From: Methanolobus sp. UBA474
Lineage (GTDB): Archaea; Halobacteriota; Methanosarcinia; Methanosarcinales; Methanosarcinaceae
DNA length: 27,993 nucleotides
Direction of reading: 5' to 3'
NCBI GenBank assembly: GCA_002501695.1
Contig: DANZ01000068.1
Coordinates: forward strand, 6,968 to 34,960
Positions 1 to 8,060 of this stretch are shown in pieces. The translations under genes and the position numbers were made by a program. Within the stretch, counting starts at the first letter, position 1, and each line of letters opens with the position of its first letter. The notes beneath the pieces are model-generated. The model was not told the DNA's origin. It worked only from the letters and a program-made list of their open reading frames with translations, and made no database searches.

Positions 1-237
1 GCAATCTCACTGGCTGTGGATTTATCCCGCATACCTATATATTTCGCAAGCGGATATCTCCCTGAGGAATATTACCACTTTATCCCGCTAATGTTTATAG
101 TGGCAATTACGGGGTCATTTATCGGCAAAAAGATTGTGTTAAAGGTGCCACAGGAGAAGTTAAGGATATTCGTACTGTTTTTCATAGGGTTGGTGAGCCT
201 GAAGTTTATTTATGATGGCTTGGCGATCTTTTGGTGA
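1..237 (+). CDS. TauE/SafE-like membrane transporter, C-terminal fragment
   Basis: This reading frame is open from the first base of the window and ends in TGA at 235-237, so only about the last 78 residues are seen; the N-terminus lies to the left. The fragment has two hydrophobic stretches (roughly FIPLMFIVAITGSFIG and LRIFVLFFIGLVSLKFIYDG) separated by a short basic segment KKIVLKVPQEK. That layout, with a GSxxGKK-type loop and a final helix ending in a phenyl-rich tail, resembles the end of the TauE/SafE family of sulfite or organosulfonate exporters and related permeases of unknown substrate. The call rests on pattern recognition of a short piece, so family membership is likely but the substrate cannot be judged. 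It is separated by 142 bases from iorA and is probably a different transcription unit. Confidence 0.6.
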   Translation, partial: AISLAVDLSRIPIYFASGYLPEEYYHFIPLMFIVAITGSFIGKKIVLKVPQEKLRIFVLFFIGLVSLKFIYDGLAIFW

Positions 238-379
238 TGTTTCCTGCCTTACTCTGAAGATTGGGAGCTGCCTCCCTGCCTACCAGGCAAATTGCCGGCG
301 CCTGTCACATTTTAGCACGATTTCGCGCCTTAGATATCTTTATCAATAATCGTTAAGTTAGGGCTAGCAGGAGATTCTC

Positions 380-2209
380 ATGAGAAAACGCGAGTATATG
401 CTGGGAAACGATGCGATAGCGCGCGGTATCGTGGAAGGGGGGGCACAGGTCATATCCGGTTATCCGGGCACTCCCTCATCCGAGATAATCGGTACCCTTG
501 CGTCGATGAAGGAAAGGGATTTCTATGTCGAGTGGTCGGTCAATGAGAAGGTTGCCTTCGAAGTGGCAGCCGGTGCTGCAATGGCTGGTGTGCGCTCCGT
601 GGTCACCATGAAACACGTAGGGCTCAACGTTGCAGCAGACCCGATGATGACCCTTGCATACACAGGTATCAAGGGCAGTATGATCATCATCGCTGCGGAC
701 GACCCTTCATGCCACTCATCGCAGAACGAGCAGGATACGCGCAGGTACTCGCAGTTCTCTCTTATTCCCTGTCTGGACCCTTCAACACCGCAGGAAGCAA
801 AGGATATGATCCCCTATGCATTCGAACTGTCCAACAGGATACAGATGCCTGTTATTTTCAGACCCACAACACGCATATCACACGGAAAATCCGATGTCAT
901 GCTCGGGACTGTAACTGAGAACAAGCCGGTGGCAGATTTCCAGAAAGAGCTCGAAAGATGGGTCATGATCCCTAAAAATGCCAGGATCCGCCACATTCAC
1001 CTGCTTGAGTTGCAGAAGGAAATTCTCCGGGAACTTGAGAACTCCCCGTGGAATGAGCTGGAGATCCGCGACGATGCCAGGTTTGGTGTCATAGCATCAG
1101 GAATTGCTTCTGTCTATGCTAAAGAAGCACTCCTTAAACTTGGCATAAATGCATCTTTCCTGAAGATAGGGACCTATCCTGTTCCTGAGAACCAGGTACG
1201 CACCCTTATTTCAAACTCGGACCGGATCCTTGTTCTTGAGGAAATGGAGCCTGTTGTCGAAGAACAGGTGAGGATGATAGCGCAGCAGGCAGGTGCCGCT
1301 GTTGAGATAATCGGCAAGATGCAGGGTCCCGTCCCAAGGATATTCGAACTGAACGCAGACATATGTGCAGATGTCCTTGCCGAAGTTCTGGATCTTGAGA
1401 GGACCGCTGTTCCTTCTGATGTCGGAGAGGATTTTGATTATAACGCCTGCAGGATCGATCTTCCGATGCGTCCGCCGGTTATGTGTCCCGGCTGTTCTCA
1501 CAGGGCAACTTTCCATGCCATGAAAAAGGTATACGGTAAGGATGCGATCTTCCCAAGCGACATTGGCTGCTATACTCTGGGCATTCAGAGCGGTACTGTT
1601 GACACGACACTCTGTATGGGTGGAAGCATAACAGTTGCAAGCGGGATGTATCAGGCCGGTGAGAAGAAGCCTATATGCTGTTCGATCGGGGATTCCACAT
1701 TCTTCCACACCGGAATGAACGGTCTTCTCAATGCTATCTATAATAAAGCTGACATCACGGTCACTATTGTGGACAACCGCATTACTGCAATGACCGGCCA
1801 CCAGCCGAATCCCGGAATGGGTAAGACCGCCACCGGCGAGGATACTGTGCAGGTTTCCCTGGAAGCGCTTTGCAGAGGACTTGGTGCCGGATTTGTGGAA
1901 GTGGTTGATCCTTATGACCTTGAACGGACAGAAGAGGTCTTCCGGAGAGCAAAAGATTACAGAGGAACCTCTGTTGTCATCACAAAGCAGCTTTGTGTCA
2001 TCGATGCCAAACGCGCCGGTATTCGCAGGCGGTCATTCACTATCGATGCTGAAAAGTGTACGGGGTGCAGGATATGTGTAAAGCTCGGTTGCCCTGCAAT
2101 TGAATTTGACACTAAGGCCAAAAAGGCCTCTATCAATATCATGTGCACTGGCTGCGGAGTATGTTCCCGCATGTGCAGGTTCGATGCTATATCGGAGGTG
2201 AAGAAATGA
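380..2209 (+). CDS. iorA: Indolepyruvate ferredoxin oxidoreductase, alpha subunit
   Basis: IorA with IorB oxidatively decarboxylates aryl pyruvates such as indolepyruvate to aryl-acetyl-CoA using thiamine diphosphate (TPP) and ferredoxin; in methanogens it can also run reductively to make aromatic amino acids from aryl acetates. The 609-residue length is normal. Visible features in order: an N-terminal pyruvate-oxidoreductase-like domain with SGYPGTPSSE (26-35), a middle domain, CPGCSHR (369-375), the TPP/Mg motif GDS (437-439) with its partner Asn466, and a C-terminal double ferredoxin domain with cysteines 560, 563, 566, 571 and 589, 592, 595, 599. The first cluster has C-x2-C-x2-C-x4-C spacing, one residue longer than the standard ferredoxin spacing. 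The ATG at 380 is preceded by GGAGA at 370-374. The stop overlaps the iorB start (ATGA), so the two are translationally coupled. Confidence 0.95.
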   Translation: MRKREYMLGNDAIARGIVEGGAQVISGYPGTPSSEIIGTLASMKERDFYVEWSVNEKVAFEVAAGAAMAGVRSVVTMKHVGLNVAADPMMTLAYTGIKGSMIIIAADDPSCHSSQNEQDTRRYSQFSLIPCLDPSTPQEAKDMIPYAFELSNRIQMPVIFRPTTRISHGKSDVMLGTVTENKPVADFQKELERWVMIPKNARIRHIHLLELQKEILRELENSPWNELEIRDDARFGVIASGIASVYAKEALLKLGINASFLKIGTYPVPENQVRTLISNSDRILVLEEMEPVVEEQVRMIAQQAGAAVEIIGKMQGPVPRIFELNADICADVLAEVLDLERTAVPSDVGEDFDYNACRIDLPMRPPVMCPGCSHRATFHAMKKVYGKDAIFPSDIGCYTLGIQSGTVDTTLCMGGSITVASGMYQAGEKKPICCSIGDSTFFHTGMNGLLNAIYNKADITVTIVDNRITAMTGHQPNPGMGKTATGEDTVQVSLEALCRGLGAGFVEVVDPYDLERTEEVFRRAKDYRGTSVVITKQLCVIDAKRAGIRRRSFTIDAEKCTGCRICVKLGCPAIEFDTKAKKASINIMCTGCGVCSRMCRFDAISEVKK

Positions 2210-2802
2210 GTGCTCCAGGAATATCCCGGTTCGACCTTGTTATCGCCGGCGTGGGCGGACAGGGTGCGATCCTTGCATCCGATATTATCGGCAAGGCTGC
2301 AGTGAAGGAAAACATGCCTGTGCGTGCAGCAGAAACCCATGGGATGGCACAGCGCGGCGGCTCTGTTGTGAATCATATCCGGCTTGGGTGTGAACTTGGC
2401 TCCATGATCCCTCTAAAAGGTGCCGATGTGCTCCTTGCTCTTGAACCAAGTGAGGCACTGAGGTATCTGGAATATCTTGCAGATGATGGTATCATCATAG
2501 TCAACACCGACCCGATACTTCCGGTGACAGTGACATCCGGTCTTTGTGCTTATCCTGATGTAGGTGAGATCATCTCTACCCTGAGGGAGAAGAGGAAAGT
2601 TACAGCTTTTAATGCAACAGAGGCTGCAAAGGAAGCAGGACATGCGCAATCCATGAATGTTGTCATGGTGGGTGCAGTCTCAAATTATCTGCCAATATCT
2701 GTTGATATCATGATGGAATGTGTCAGAGAGCTGGTACCTCCAAAGACCATCGATATCAACATAAGGGCCTTTGAGATAGGAAGGTCTATGGCACAGGGAT
2801 GA
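2206..2802 (+). CDS. iorB: Indolepyruvate ferredoxin oxidoreductase, beta subunit
   Basis: This is the small (gamma-type, 198 aa) partner of IorA, belonging to the pyruvate/ketoisovalerate oxidoreductase catalytic family. The N-terminus has a Rossmann-like glycine motif, VIAGVGGQGA (residues 12-21), followed by the typical ETHGMAQRGGSV segment (43-54), both hallmarks of this family. An upstream in-frame ATG exists at 2143, but it lies inside the iorA ferredoxin domain; the ATG at 2206 is chosen because it overlaps the iorA stop as ATGA and has GGAGGTG at 2194-2200 at normal spacing. A run of six T at 2818-2823 just after the gene may end transcription. The pair forms a two-gene operon. Confidence 0.94.
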   Translation: MSAPGISRFDLVIAGVGGQGAILASDIIGKAAVKENMPVRAAETHGMAQRGGSVVNHIRLGCELGSMIPLKGADVLLALEPSEALRYLEYLADDGIIIVNTDPILPVTVTSGLCAYPDVGEIISTLREKRKVTAFNATEAAKEAGHAQSMNVVMVGAVSNYLPISVDIMMECVRELVPPKTIDINIRAFEIGRSMAQG

Positions 2803-2817
2803 TGCTCATTGTCCCTA

Positions 2818-2823
2818 TTTTTT
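2818..2823 (+). terminator. T-run terminator after iorAB
   Basis: Six consecutive T lie 16 bases after the iorB stop. Archaeal RNA polymerase can terminate at oligo-T tracts without a hairpin, and the position between two convergent genes fits. No strong stem precedes it. Confidence 0.35.
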
Positions 2824-2949
2824 ACTCCTGATCCGGGTTGTTCTGCTTTGAAAACGGAGTGTATCAATAGGCATGCCGGTCGGAGGGCGTCAACTCTTCG
2901 GGCAGAATATTTATAAAATTGAATAAGAAGTGCCAAATACATTGCAAAC

Positions 2950-3825
2950 TTATTTTACACTATAAAGGCGGATGCCTGCAAGATGTTTCATTATATGTTC
3001 TTTCATGTCCTCATTGTTAAGAGCAAAGTCTATGATGGCCTTTACGTATTCGGTCTTGTCTCCGGTATCGTATCTTTTGCCTGTGAACTTGTATGCGTAT
3101 ATTTTCTGCTGATCATTCAAAAGACGTATGCCATCTGTAAGTTGTATCTCATTGCCGAACCCTGTTGCTGTCTCTTTTATGCAGTCGAGTATCTCGGATG
3201 TGAATACGTATCTTCCAATGGCTCCGATGTTTGAAGGGGCATCCTCCGGCCTGGGTTTCTCTACGATATCTTCAAGGACGTACAGTGAATCATCCAGAGG
3301 GGTGCCTTTGATTATGCCATAGCTGCCTGTCTTTTCCAGGGGCACCTCTTCAACTGCCAGCGTAGACCTTCCGTATTTGTAGAAATTGTCTATCAATTGT
3401 TTGGTGCATGGCGTCTCGTTAACGATTATATCGTCACCGAGCAGTACTGCAAAAGGCTCGTCATTTATATGCTTCCGTGCGGTTAGTATCGCATCACCAA
3501 GCCCTTTTGGTTCTTTCTGCCGGATATAGTGCAGATCGACCATGGAAGAAATATCCTGTACGATCTTGAGCAGATTTTGCTGGTTGTTTTGTTTCAGATG
3601 GTACTCCAGTTCGGGGGAATCATCAAAATAGTCCTCAATAGACCTTTTACTTCTTCCAGTTATGAATATTATGTCATCGATACCCGACGCGATGGCTTCC
3701 TCTACTACATAATGGATGACCGGCTTGTCAATTATGGGAAGCATTTCTTTTGGCATGGACTTAGTGACAGGCAGGAATCTTGTTCCAAGCCCCGCTACTG
3801 GTATAACGGCCTTTTTAACTTCCAT
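2950..3825 (-). CDS. galU: UTP-glucose-1-phosphate uridylyltransferase
   Basis: This enzyme makes UDP-glucose from UTP and glucose-1-phosphate, feeding surface glycan and glycosylation pathways. The 291-residue protein starts MEVKKAVIPVAGLGTRFLP, with the nucleotidyltransferase signature G12-L-G-T-R16 and the following KSMPKEMLPIIDKP segment, which matches bacterial-type GalU closely. Later segments such as LGDDIIV (the metal-binding aspartate region) and EKPRPEDAPSN also match. Length is normal (about 290). A TTG 24 bases upstream (3849) is in frame, but the ATG at 3825 has a GAAGTG ribosome site and fits the family start better. It is convergent with iorAB and divergent from the ribosomal operon. 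A minus-strand TATA box candidate is at 3885-3892. Confidence 0.93.
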   Translation of the reverse strand: MEVKKAVIPVAGLGTRFLPVTKSMPKEMLPIIDKPVIHYVVEEAIASGIDDIIFITGRSKRSIEDYFDDSPELEYHLKQNNQQNLLKIVQDISSMVDLHYIRQKEPKGLGDAILTARKHINDEPFAVLLGDDIIVNETPCTKQLIDNFYKYGRSTLAVEEVPLEKTGSYGIIKGTPLDDSLYVLEDIVEKPRPEDAPSNIGAIGRYVFTSEILDCIKETATGFGNEIQLTDGIRLLNDQQKIYAYKFTGKRYDTGDKTEYVKAIIDFALNNEDMKEHIMKHLAGIRLYSVK

Positions 3826-3884
3826 GTATTCACTTCGGACATTGATCAATATTGATATCTGTAACTACTGATATGCATATGTCA

Positions 3885-3892
3885 TTTATATG
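3885..3892 (-). promoter_or_regulatory. Candidate TATA box for galU
   Basis: On the minus strand this reads as part of CATATAAATG, about 60 bases upstream of the galU start codon, giving a transcript start near 3862 and a leader of roughly 40 nt. The region is AT-rich, so chance matches are possible. Confidence 0.4.
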
Positions 3893-4000
3893 TATTGATG
3901 TTTATTAACATTATAAGCGGTTATTGTTGTTACCTTAATATTTTGTCCCGGTCAGGTACAGTTCTTTCTTTCCGTTCCCGAAAAGACCCGTTTGTGCCAT

Positions 4001-4016
4001 GCAAAGAATTTAAATA
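4001..4016 (+). promoter_or_regulatory. Candidate BRE/TATA of the S10-type ribosomal operon
   Basis: GCAAAGAATTTAAATA combines a purine-rich BRE-like element with an ATTTAAATA box. A transcript from here would start near 4036-4040 and carry about 380 nt of leader before uL3. A second, weaker box (TTTAAAT near 4170) could give a shorter leader. The choice between them needs transcript start mapping. Confidence 0.45.
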
Positions 4017-4035
4017 CTAAATATACGTTTAATGG

Positions 4036-4415
4036 CGCAACGTTAGATAACAGTTGAAGAGTATCTGACAAGATTAAGATTACAGTGCGAAAAAGTCGGA
4101 TTTAACATGAAGTATCAGGGCCTCTTCAAGAATGCCCGCCGCACACAATAAAGTGTGCCAAAGTGCAGATGTGTTTAAATCTTTTCGAGATGATCATCGG
4201 AGTTTGCCCTTGAAGGGGTATGCTAAGGTCCGTTATTACATAAGGGAAGGTAGCAGTACACTATAAGGATGCGTGCCTGGGGTACGTGGAGTTCTTATCG
4301 TGATCAGATCCCCTGCAGAGGTGGATTCTGGTGAACTTGATGGCTTTTTTGCATCCAGGACATGCAGTGATTCATGACCTGATATAAAATAAAATGTGTA
4401 ATTAGGAGAATAAGA
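4036..4415 (+). promoter_or_regulatory. Long gene-free leader ahead of the ribosomal operon
   Basis: The whole 3826-4415 stretch holds no convincing gene. Its right part has RNA-folding potential: a perfect 6-bp hairpin GCACAC/GTGTGC (4141-4146 with 4153-4158), a GGGC/GCCC stem enclosing TCT/AGA (4118-4136), a CCC/GGG mini-stem near 4207-4217, and a long-range GGATGC (4267-4272) with GCATCC (4351-4356) pairing preceded by six T (4345-4350). Ribosomal operons are often self-regulated through leader RNA; that role here is inference. The ribosome site AGGAG lies at 4404-4408, just before the uL3 ATG. Confidence 0.35.
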
Positions 4416-5429
4416 ATGGCAAAAGGACACAGACCAAGACGAGGTTCACTCGCTTACAGTCCTCGCAAAAGAGCAAAAAGCCACATACCGAGGTTCAATT
4501 CATGGCCGGAGTCTGCAGGAGAGCCCAAGCTCCAGGACTTCGCCGGCTATAAGGTAGGTATGACTCACGTGATACTGGTGGACGATGTGAAGAACAGCAT
4601 AACTGAAGGTATGGAGATATCCGTGCCTGTGACAGTTGTCGAAACACCTGCTGTTCGCGTTGCTGCTATACGTGCTTACTCAAGTGGCAGTTACGGTGAC
4701 AAGGCTGTTGCAGAAGCATGGAGCTCCGAGCTCGATCCAAGCCTCGGGAAGAGCATCCACTTACCAAAGACCGCAAACACTGATGCATCGCTTGAGAAGA
4801 TTGGCAGCCTGATCGAAGAAGGCATCGTTTCTGATATCAAGGTAGTGACTTACACTCTGCCAAAGAACCTGACCGGTGTTCCGAAGAAGAACTCTGATAT
4901 CATGGAGACTGCAGTAAGTGGCTCCGATGTCAGGGCAAAGTTCGAATACGCAAAGTCAATACTCGGCGGCGAGATAAAGATAAGCGATGTCTTTAACAGT
5001 GGTGCGTTCATTGACGTGGCAGCTATCACCATCGGTAAGGGCACACAGGGTCCTGTCAAGAGATGGGGCATAAGCCTGATGAAAGGCAAGCACTCCCGTC
5101 AGGGAAGTCTCAGGCAGATCGGTACCCTTGGTCCCTTCCATCCGGCACGTGTAAGCTGGAGAGTACCGCAGATGGGTCAGATGGGATATCATCAGAGGAC
5201 CGATTTCAACAAACGTCTCCTTAAAGTTTCCATAAACGGTGAAGAGATCAACCCCGCAGGCGGCTTCATTAACTATGGACTTGTAAGGGGAGATTACGTC
5301 CTCATCAAGGGAAGTATTCCGGGCCCTTCCAAAAGACTTGTAAGGCTCAGAGAACCTATGAGGGCAAAAGTGTCCGCGATGGGTGAACCACAGCTTCTCC
5401 ACGTAAGCACACAGTCCCAGCAGGGGTGA
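4416..5429 (+). CDS. rpl3: 50S ribosomal protein uL3
   Basis: uL3 is a primary rRNA-binding protein of the large subunit whose long internal loop reaches the peptidyl transferase centre. The 337-residue length is that of archaeal/eukaryotic uL3, much longer than the bacterial protein (about 210). It begins MAKGHRPRRGSLAYSPRKRA, typical of archaea, with GYKVGMTHV at 44-52, the conserved GKGTQGPVKRWG segment at 207-218 and MGQMGYHQRT at 253-262, which forms the loop near the active site. AGGAG precedes the ATG. It is the first gene of the long operon and is followed five bases later by uL4. Confidence 0.97.
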   Translation: MAKGHRPRRGSLAYSPRKRAKSHIPRFNSWPESAGEPKLQDFAGYKVGMTHVILVDDVKNSITEGMEISVPVTVVETPAVRVAAIRAYSSGSYGDKAVAEAWSSELDPSLGKSIHLPKTANTDASLEKIGSLIEEGIVSDIKVVTYTLPKNLTGVPKKNSDIMETAVSGSDVRAKFEYAKSILGGEIKISDVFNSGAFIDVAAITIGKGTQGPVKRWGISLMKGKHSRQGSLRQIGTLGPFHPARVSWRVPQMGQMGYHQRTDFNKRLLKVSINGEEINPAGGFINYGLVRGDYVLIKGSIPGPSKRLVRLREPMRAKVSAMGEPQLLHVSTQSQQG

Positions 5430-5434
5430 AGTGA

Positions 5435-6196
5435 ATGGTTACAGCAAATATTATCGATATATCCGGGAATATAAAGGGCAATGTGGAACTGCCTGATGTG
5501 TTCAGTGAAACCTACAGGCCCGACCTGATCAAAAGAGCGGTCGTCGCAGCACAGGCAAACAGGCTGCAACCCTATGGTACAAAAATGTACGCAGGCATGG
5601 AAACATCTGCAGTGTCATGGGGTTCAGGCAGGGGTGCTGCACAGATACCAAGAATTGTTAACGGTAGCCGTGCAGCAAGAGTTCCTCAGGCCCGGGGCGG
5701 TAGAAGAGCACACCCTCCCAAAGTAGAGACTGACCGAACTGAGAAAGTCAACAGGAAAGAGAGGCTCATGGCTATCCGTTCAGCCATTGCGTCAACAGGT
5801 AATGCGGACCTTGTAAAGGGACGCGGTCACAAGTTCGATGCACAGCTTCCACTTGTAGCTGAGAATGCGCTCGAGAACATCGAGAAGACAAAGGATATCA
5901 TCACTTTCCTGCAGGCTGCAGGCGTGTACACTGATGTGCTCCGCGCAAAGGATGGCAGGAACATCAGGGCAGGAAGGGGAAAACTCAGAGGCAGAAGATA
6001 CAAGAACAGGAAGAGTATCCTTATCGTAGCTTCCAGTGATTCAGCAGTCTTCAAGTCTGCAAGGAACCTTGCAGGTGTCGATGTGGTATCAGTTTCCTCT
6101 CTGAACGCTGAGACCCTTGCGCCAGGAACTCACGCAGGCAGATTGACCGTATGGACCGAATCTGCAATAGCTGATCTGGAGGGATTGTTCCAATGA
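5435..6196 (+). CDS. rpl4: 50S ribosomal protein uL4
   Basis: uL4 binds 23S rRNA early in assembly and its extended loop lines the nascent-peptide exit tunnel. The 253-residue protein has the tunnel-loop hallmark GSGRGAAQIPRI at 63-74 and the basic GGRRAHPPK at 88-96; the C-terminal part continues in the archaeal/eukaryotic L4 pattern (KLRGRRYKNRKS). The start ATG follows GGGGTGAAGTG, which includes the uL3 stop codon, so the two genes are coupled. Its stop overlaps the uL23 start by four bases. In E. coli L4 represses its own operon; whether the archaeal protein does is not shown here. Confidence 0.97.
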   Translation: MVTANIIDISGNIKGNVELPDVFSETYRPDLIKRAVVAAQANRLQPYGTKMYAGMETSAVSWGSGRGAAQIPRIVNGSRAARVPQARGGRRAHPPKVETDRTEKVNRKERLMAIRSAIASTGNADLVKGRGHKFDAQLPLVAENALENIEKTKDIITFLQAAGVYTDVLRAKDGRNIRAGRGKLRGRRYKNRKSILIVASSDSAVFKSARNLAGVDVVSVSSLNAETLAPGTHAGRLTVWTESAIADLEGLFQ

Positions 6197-6441
6197 CATC
6201 TATTAAGTACCCGTTCATTACTGAAAAGGCAATGATGCTCCTGGAAGACAACAAGCTTCAGTTTATCGTTGACAACCGTTCTAATAAGAATCAGGTTAAA
6301 TCTGAAATAATGAAGATGTATGGCTTCCCTGTGGCTTCAATATGTACTATGAGCACAATGAATGGCCTGAAGAAGGCTATAGTGACTTTCAAGGGTAAAG
6401 ACGCTGCCCACGAAATAGCTACCAGGATAGGTTTGATGTGA
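6193..6441 (+). CDS. rpl23: 50S ribosomal protein uL23
   Basis: uL23 sits at the exit of the nascent-peptide tunnel and is a docking site for SRP and the translocon. At 82 residues it is the short archaeal form. It starts MTSIKYPFITEKAMMLLE, with the family signature YPFITEKA, and contains the basic NKNQVKSEIMKMYGF segment that contacts rRNA. The ATG overlaps the uL4 stop (ATGA), showing translational coupling. The gene ends 11 bases before uL2. Confidence 0.96.
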   Translation: MTSIKYPFITEKAMMLLEDNKLQFIVDNRSNKNQVKSEIMKMYGFPVASICTMSTMNGLKKAIVTFKGKDAAHEIATRIGLM

Positions 6442-6452
6442 GGTGAAATAGT

Positions 6453-7166
6453 ATGGGTAAGCGAATAATTTCACAAAGCAGAGGTCGTGGAGGTCCTACA
6501 TACAGGGCACCATCTCACAGGTATAAAGCTTCAATGAAGCACCCCCGTGTAGATGAGAATGATACGGTGTATGGTGTGGTACTTGAGGTAACACACGACC
6601 CGGCACGTTCCGCACCTGTTGTAAAAGTATCCTTTGATAATGGTGAAGAGCGCCTGATCCTTGCGCCGGAGGGAATAGCAGTCGGCGACAAAATAGCATG
6701 TGGAATCTCAGCCGAGGTAAAGCCCGGCAATATCCTGCCACTTGCAGAGATCCCTGAAGGGCTTCCTGTATGTAACATCGAGGGCAGGCCAAACGACGGC
6801 GGACAGTTCGCAAGAGCTTCCGGAGTATATGCTACCGTAGTTTCACATGAACGTGGCAAAACTGTCGTACAGATGCCATCCGGTGAGATGAAATGGATGA
6901 ACCCAAGATGCCGTGCAACTATCGGTATCATTGCAGGTGGCGGCAGGGTGGACAGGCCGTTCCTGAAAGCTGGTAAGAAATACCACAAGATGAAATCCAG
7001 AGCAGCAAAGTATCCGCGCGTCAGGGGAGTAGCCATGAACGTTGTCGATCACCCCTTCGGAGGAGGTAACAGGCAGCACCCTGGCAGGCCGACCACGGTC
7101 AGCAGGAATGCACCTCCCGGACGTAAGGTAGGACAGATCGCAGCACGCAGGACAGGAAGGCGTTAG
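6453..7166 (+). CDS. rpl2: 50S ribosomal protein uL2
   Basis: uL2 is one of the most conserved large-subunit proteins and is needed for subunit joining and peptidyl transfer. The 237-residue length and the start MGKRIISQSRGRGGPTYRAP are typical of archaea. The C-terminal conserved segment GVAMNVVDHPFGGGNRQ spans 192-208 and contains the invariant His200, equivalent to the functionally important histidine of bacterial L2. The SD GAGGTGA lies just upstream and overlaps the uL23 stop codon. It is followed 15 bases later by uS19. Confidence 0.97.
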   Translation: MGKRIISQSRGRGGPTYRAPSHRYKASMKHPRVDENDTVYGVVLEVTHDPARSAPVVKVSFDNGEERLILAPEGIAVGDKIACGISAEVKPGNILPLAEIPEGLPVCNIEGRPNDGGQFARASGVYATVVSHERGKTVVQMPSGEMKWMNPRCRATIGIIAGGGRVDRPFLKAGKKYHKMKSRAAKYPRVRGVAMNVVDHPFGGGNRQHPGRPTTVSRNAPPGRKVGQIAARRTGRR

Positions 7167-7181
7167 CCGGAGGAATAGATC

Positions 7182-7595
7182 ATGGCAAAGAAAGCATCAT
7201 CAAAATTACCAAAACGAAAGGGTGAATATACCTACCGTGGCAGGACGGTTGAGGAACTTCGGTCCCTTAGTCTTGAGGAATTCTCCGAATTGCTGCCGGC
7301 ACGCGAGCGCCGCACAATTCGCAGGGGATTCACAGAAGGCCGAAAGAATGTTATGCAACAGTTCAGAGACGGCAAGGACAGTGTACGTACTCATCACAGG
7401 GACATCATCATATTCCCTGAGATGATCGGCAAGAATATCGAAGTCTACAACGGCAAGACATTTGTGGCGGTTGAAGTACAGCCTGAAATGATCGGACACA
7501 GGTTCGGAGAGTTTGCACCAACACGTCCAAAGGTCTCCCACGGAAGCGCAGGTGTCGGAGCAACCCGTTCAAGCAGGTTCGTTCCGTTGAAATAA
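7182..7595 (+). CDS. rps19: 30S ribosomal protein uS19
   Basis: uS19 lies in the head of the small subunit next to uS13 and contacts the A-site tRNA. The 137-residue protein has the archaeal/eukaryotic N-terminal extension (about the first 55 residues) and then the core motifs RTHHRD (69-74), the PEMIGKNIEVYNGK stretch, and IGHRFGEFAPTR (104-115). GGAGGAAT precedes the ATG. Gene order uL2-uS19-uL22-uS3 is as in nearly all prokaryotes. Confidence 0.96.
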   Translation: MAKKASSKLPKRKGEYTYRGRTVEELRSLSLEEFSELLPARERRTIRRGFTEGRKNVMQQFRDGKDSVRTHHRDIIIFPEMIGKNIEVYNGKTFVAVEVQPEMIGHRFGEFAPTRPKVSHGSAGVGATRSSRFVPLK

Positions 7596-7604
7596 GGTGA
7601 TTGT

Positions 7605-8060
7605 ATGGCAAGAATTGGATACACAGTGGAACTGGAACCGAAAACATCCTCAAAGGCAATGGGTTCGGAGCTTCACATATCACCTAAGAAATCTCGTGAG
7701 ATCGGGCATGCCATCAAGGGCATGCGCACCGAGGTAGCACAGAAGTATCTCGAAAATGTAGTGGAACTCAAGCAGCCGGTTCCCTTCAAGAGACACCACG
7801 TGGGTACAGGGCACAGAAAAGGTCCTATGGCAACAGGCAGGTATCCTGTAAATGCTGCAGTGGCTTTTCTGAAGATCCTGGAAAACGCGAAGAGCAACGC
7901 AGAGTACAAGGGACTTGACTCAAGCAAGATGTATCTCGCACACATCGCTACAAAACGCGGTCGTGTGATACACGGTATGATGGCCAGGGCCCGCGGGCGT
8001 GGCAGTCCCAAGAACACGGATACTGTAAATATCGAGATTATTTTGAATGAGGTGCTGTGA
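7605..8060 (+). CDS. rpl22: 50S ribosomal protein uL22
   Basis: uL22 binds all six domains of 23S rRNA and its hairpin narrows the peptide exit tunnel. The 151-residue protein is of the archaeal type (about 150, longer than the bacterial 110), starting MARIGYTVELEPKTSSKAMG. The stretches HISPKKSREIGHAIKG and HIATKRGRVIHGMMARARGRG are characteristic, the latter being the basic tunnel hairpin. The AAGGTGAT ribosome site precedes the ATG, and the stop overlaps the start region of uS3. Confidence 0.96.
   Translation: MARIGYTVELEPKTSSKAMGSELHISPKKSREIGHAIKGMRTEVAQKYLENVVELKQPVPFKRHHVGTGHRKGPMATGRYPVNAAVAFLKILENAKSNAEYKGLDSSKMYLAHIATKRGRVIHGMMARARGRGSPKNTDTVNIEIILNEVL

Noticed and set aside
1211..1801. 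Long minus-strand frames opposite iorA, the ribosomal genes and secY
   Set aside because: Shadows of strongly supported genes, with Cys/Ser/His-rich compositions and no family resemblance.
2143..2205. Upstream in-frame ATG for iorB
   Set aside because: Lies inside the iorA ferredoxin domain and lacks a ribosome site; the ATGA overlap at 2206 is better.
4107..4151. 14-residue frame in the leader, ending in a hairpin
   Set aside because: Too short to support, weak ribosome site; kept only as part of the leader finding.
4380..4392. GATATAAAATAA just before uL3 as the promoter
   Set aside because: A start 25 bases on would fall in or after the ribosome binding site; more likely an unstructured AT-rich entry region.
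4236..4430. Minus-strand frame of 64 codons in the leader region
   Set aside because: Ser/Pro/Thr-rich translation without family resemblance, overlaps the uL3 start, no ribosome site.
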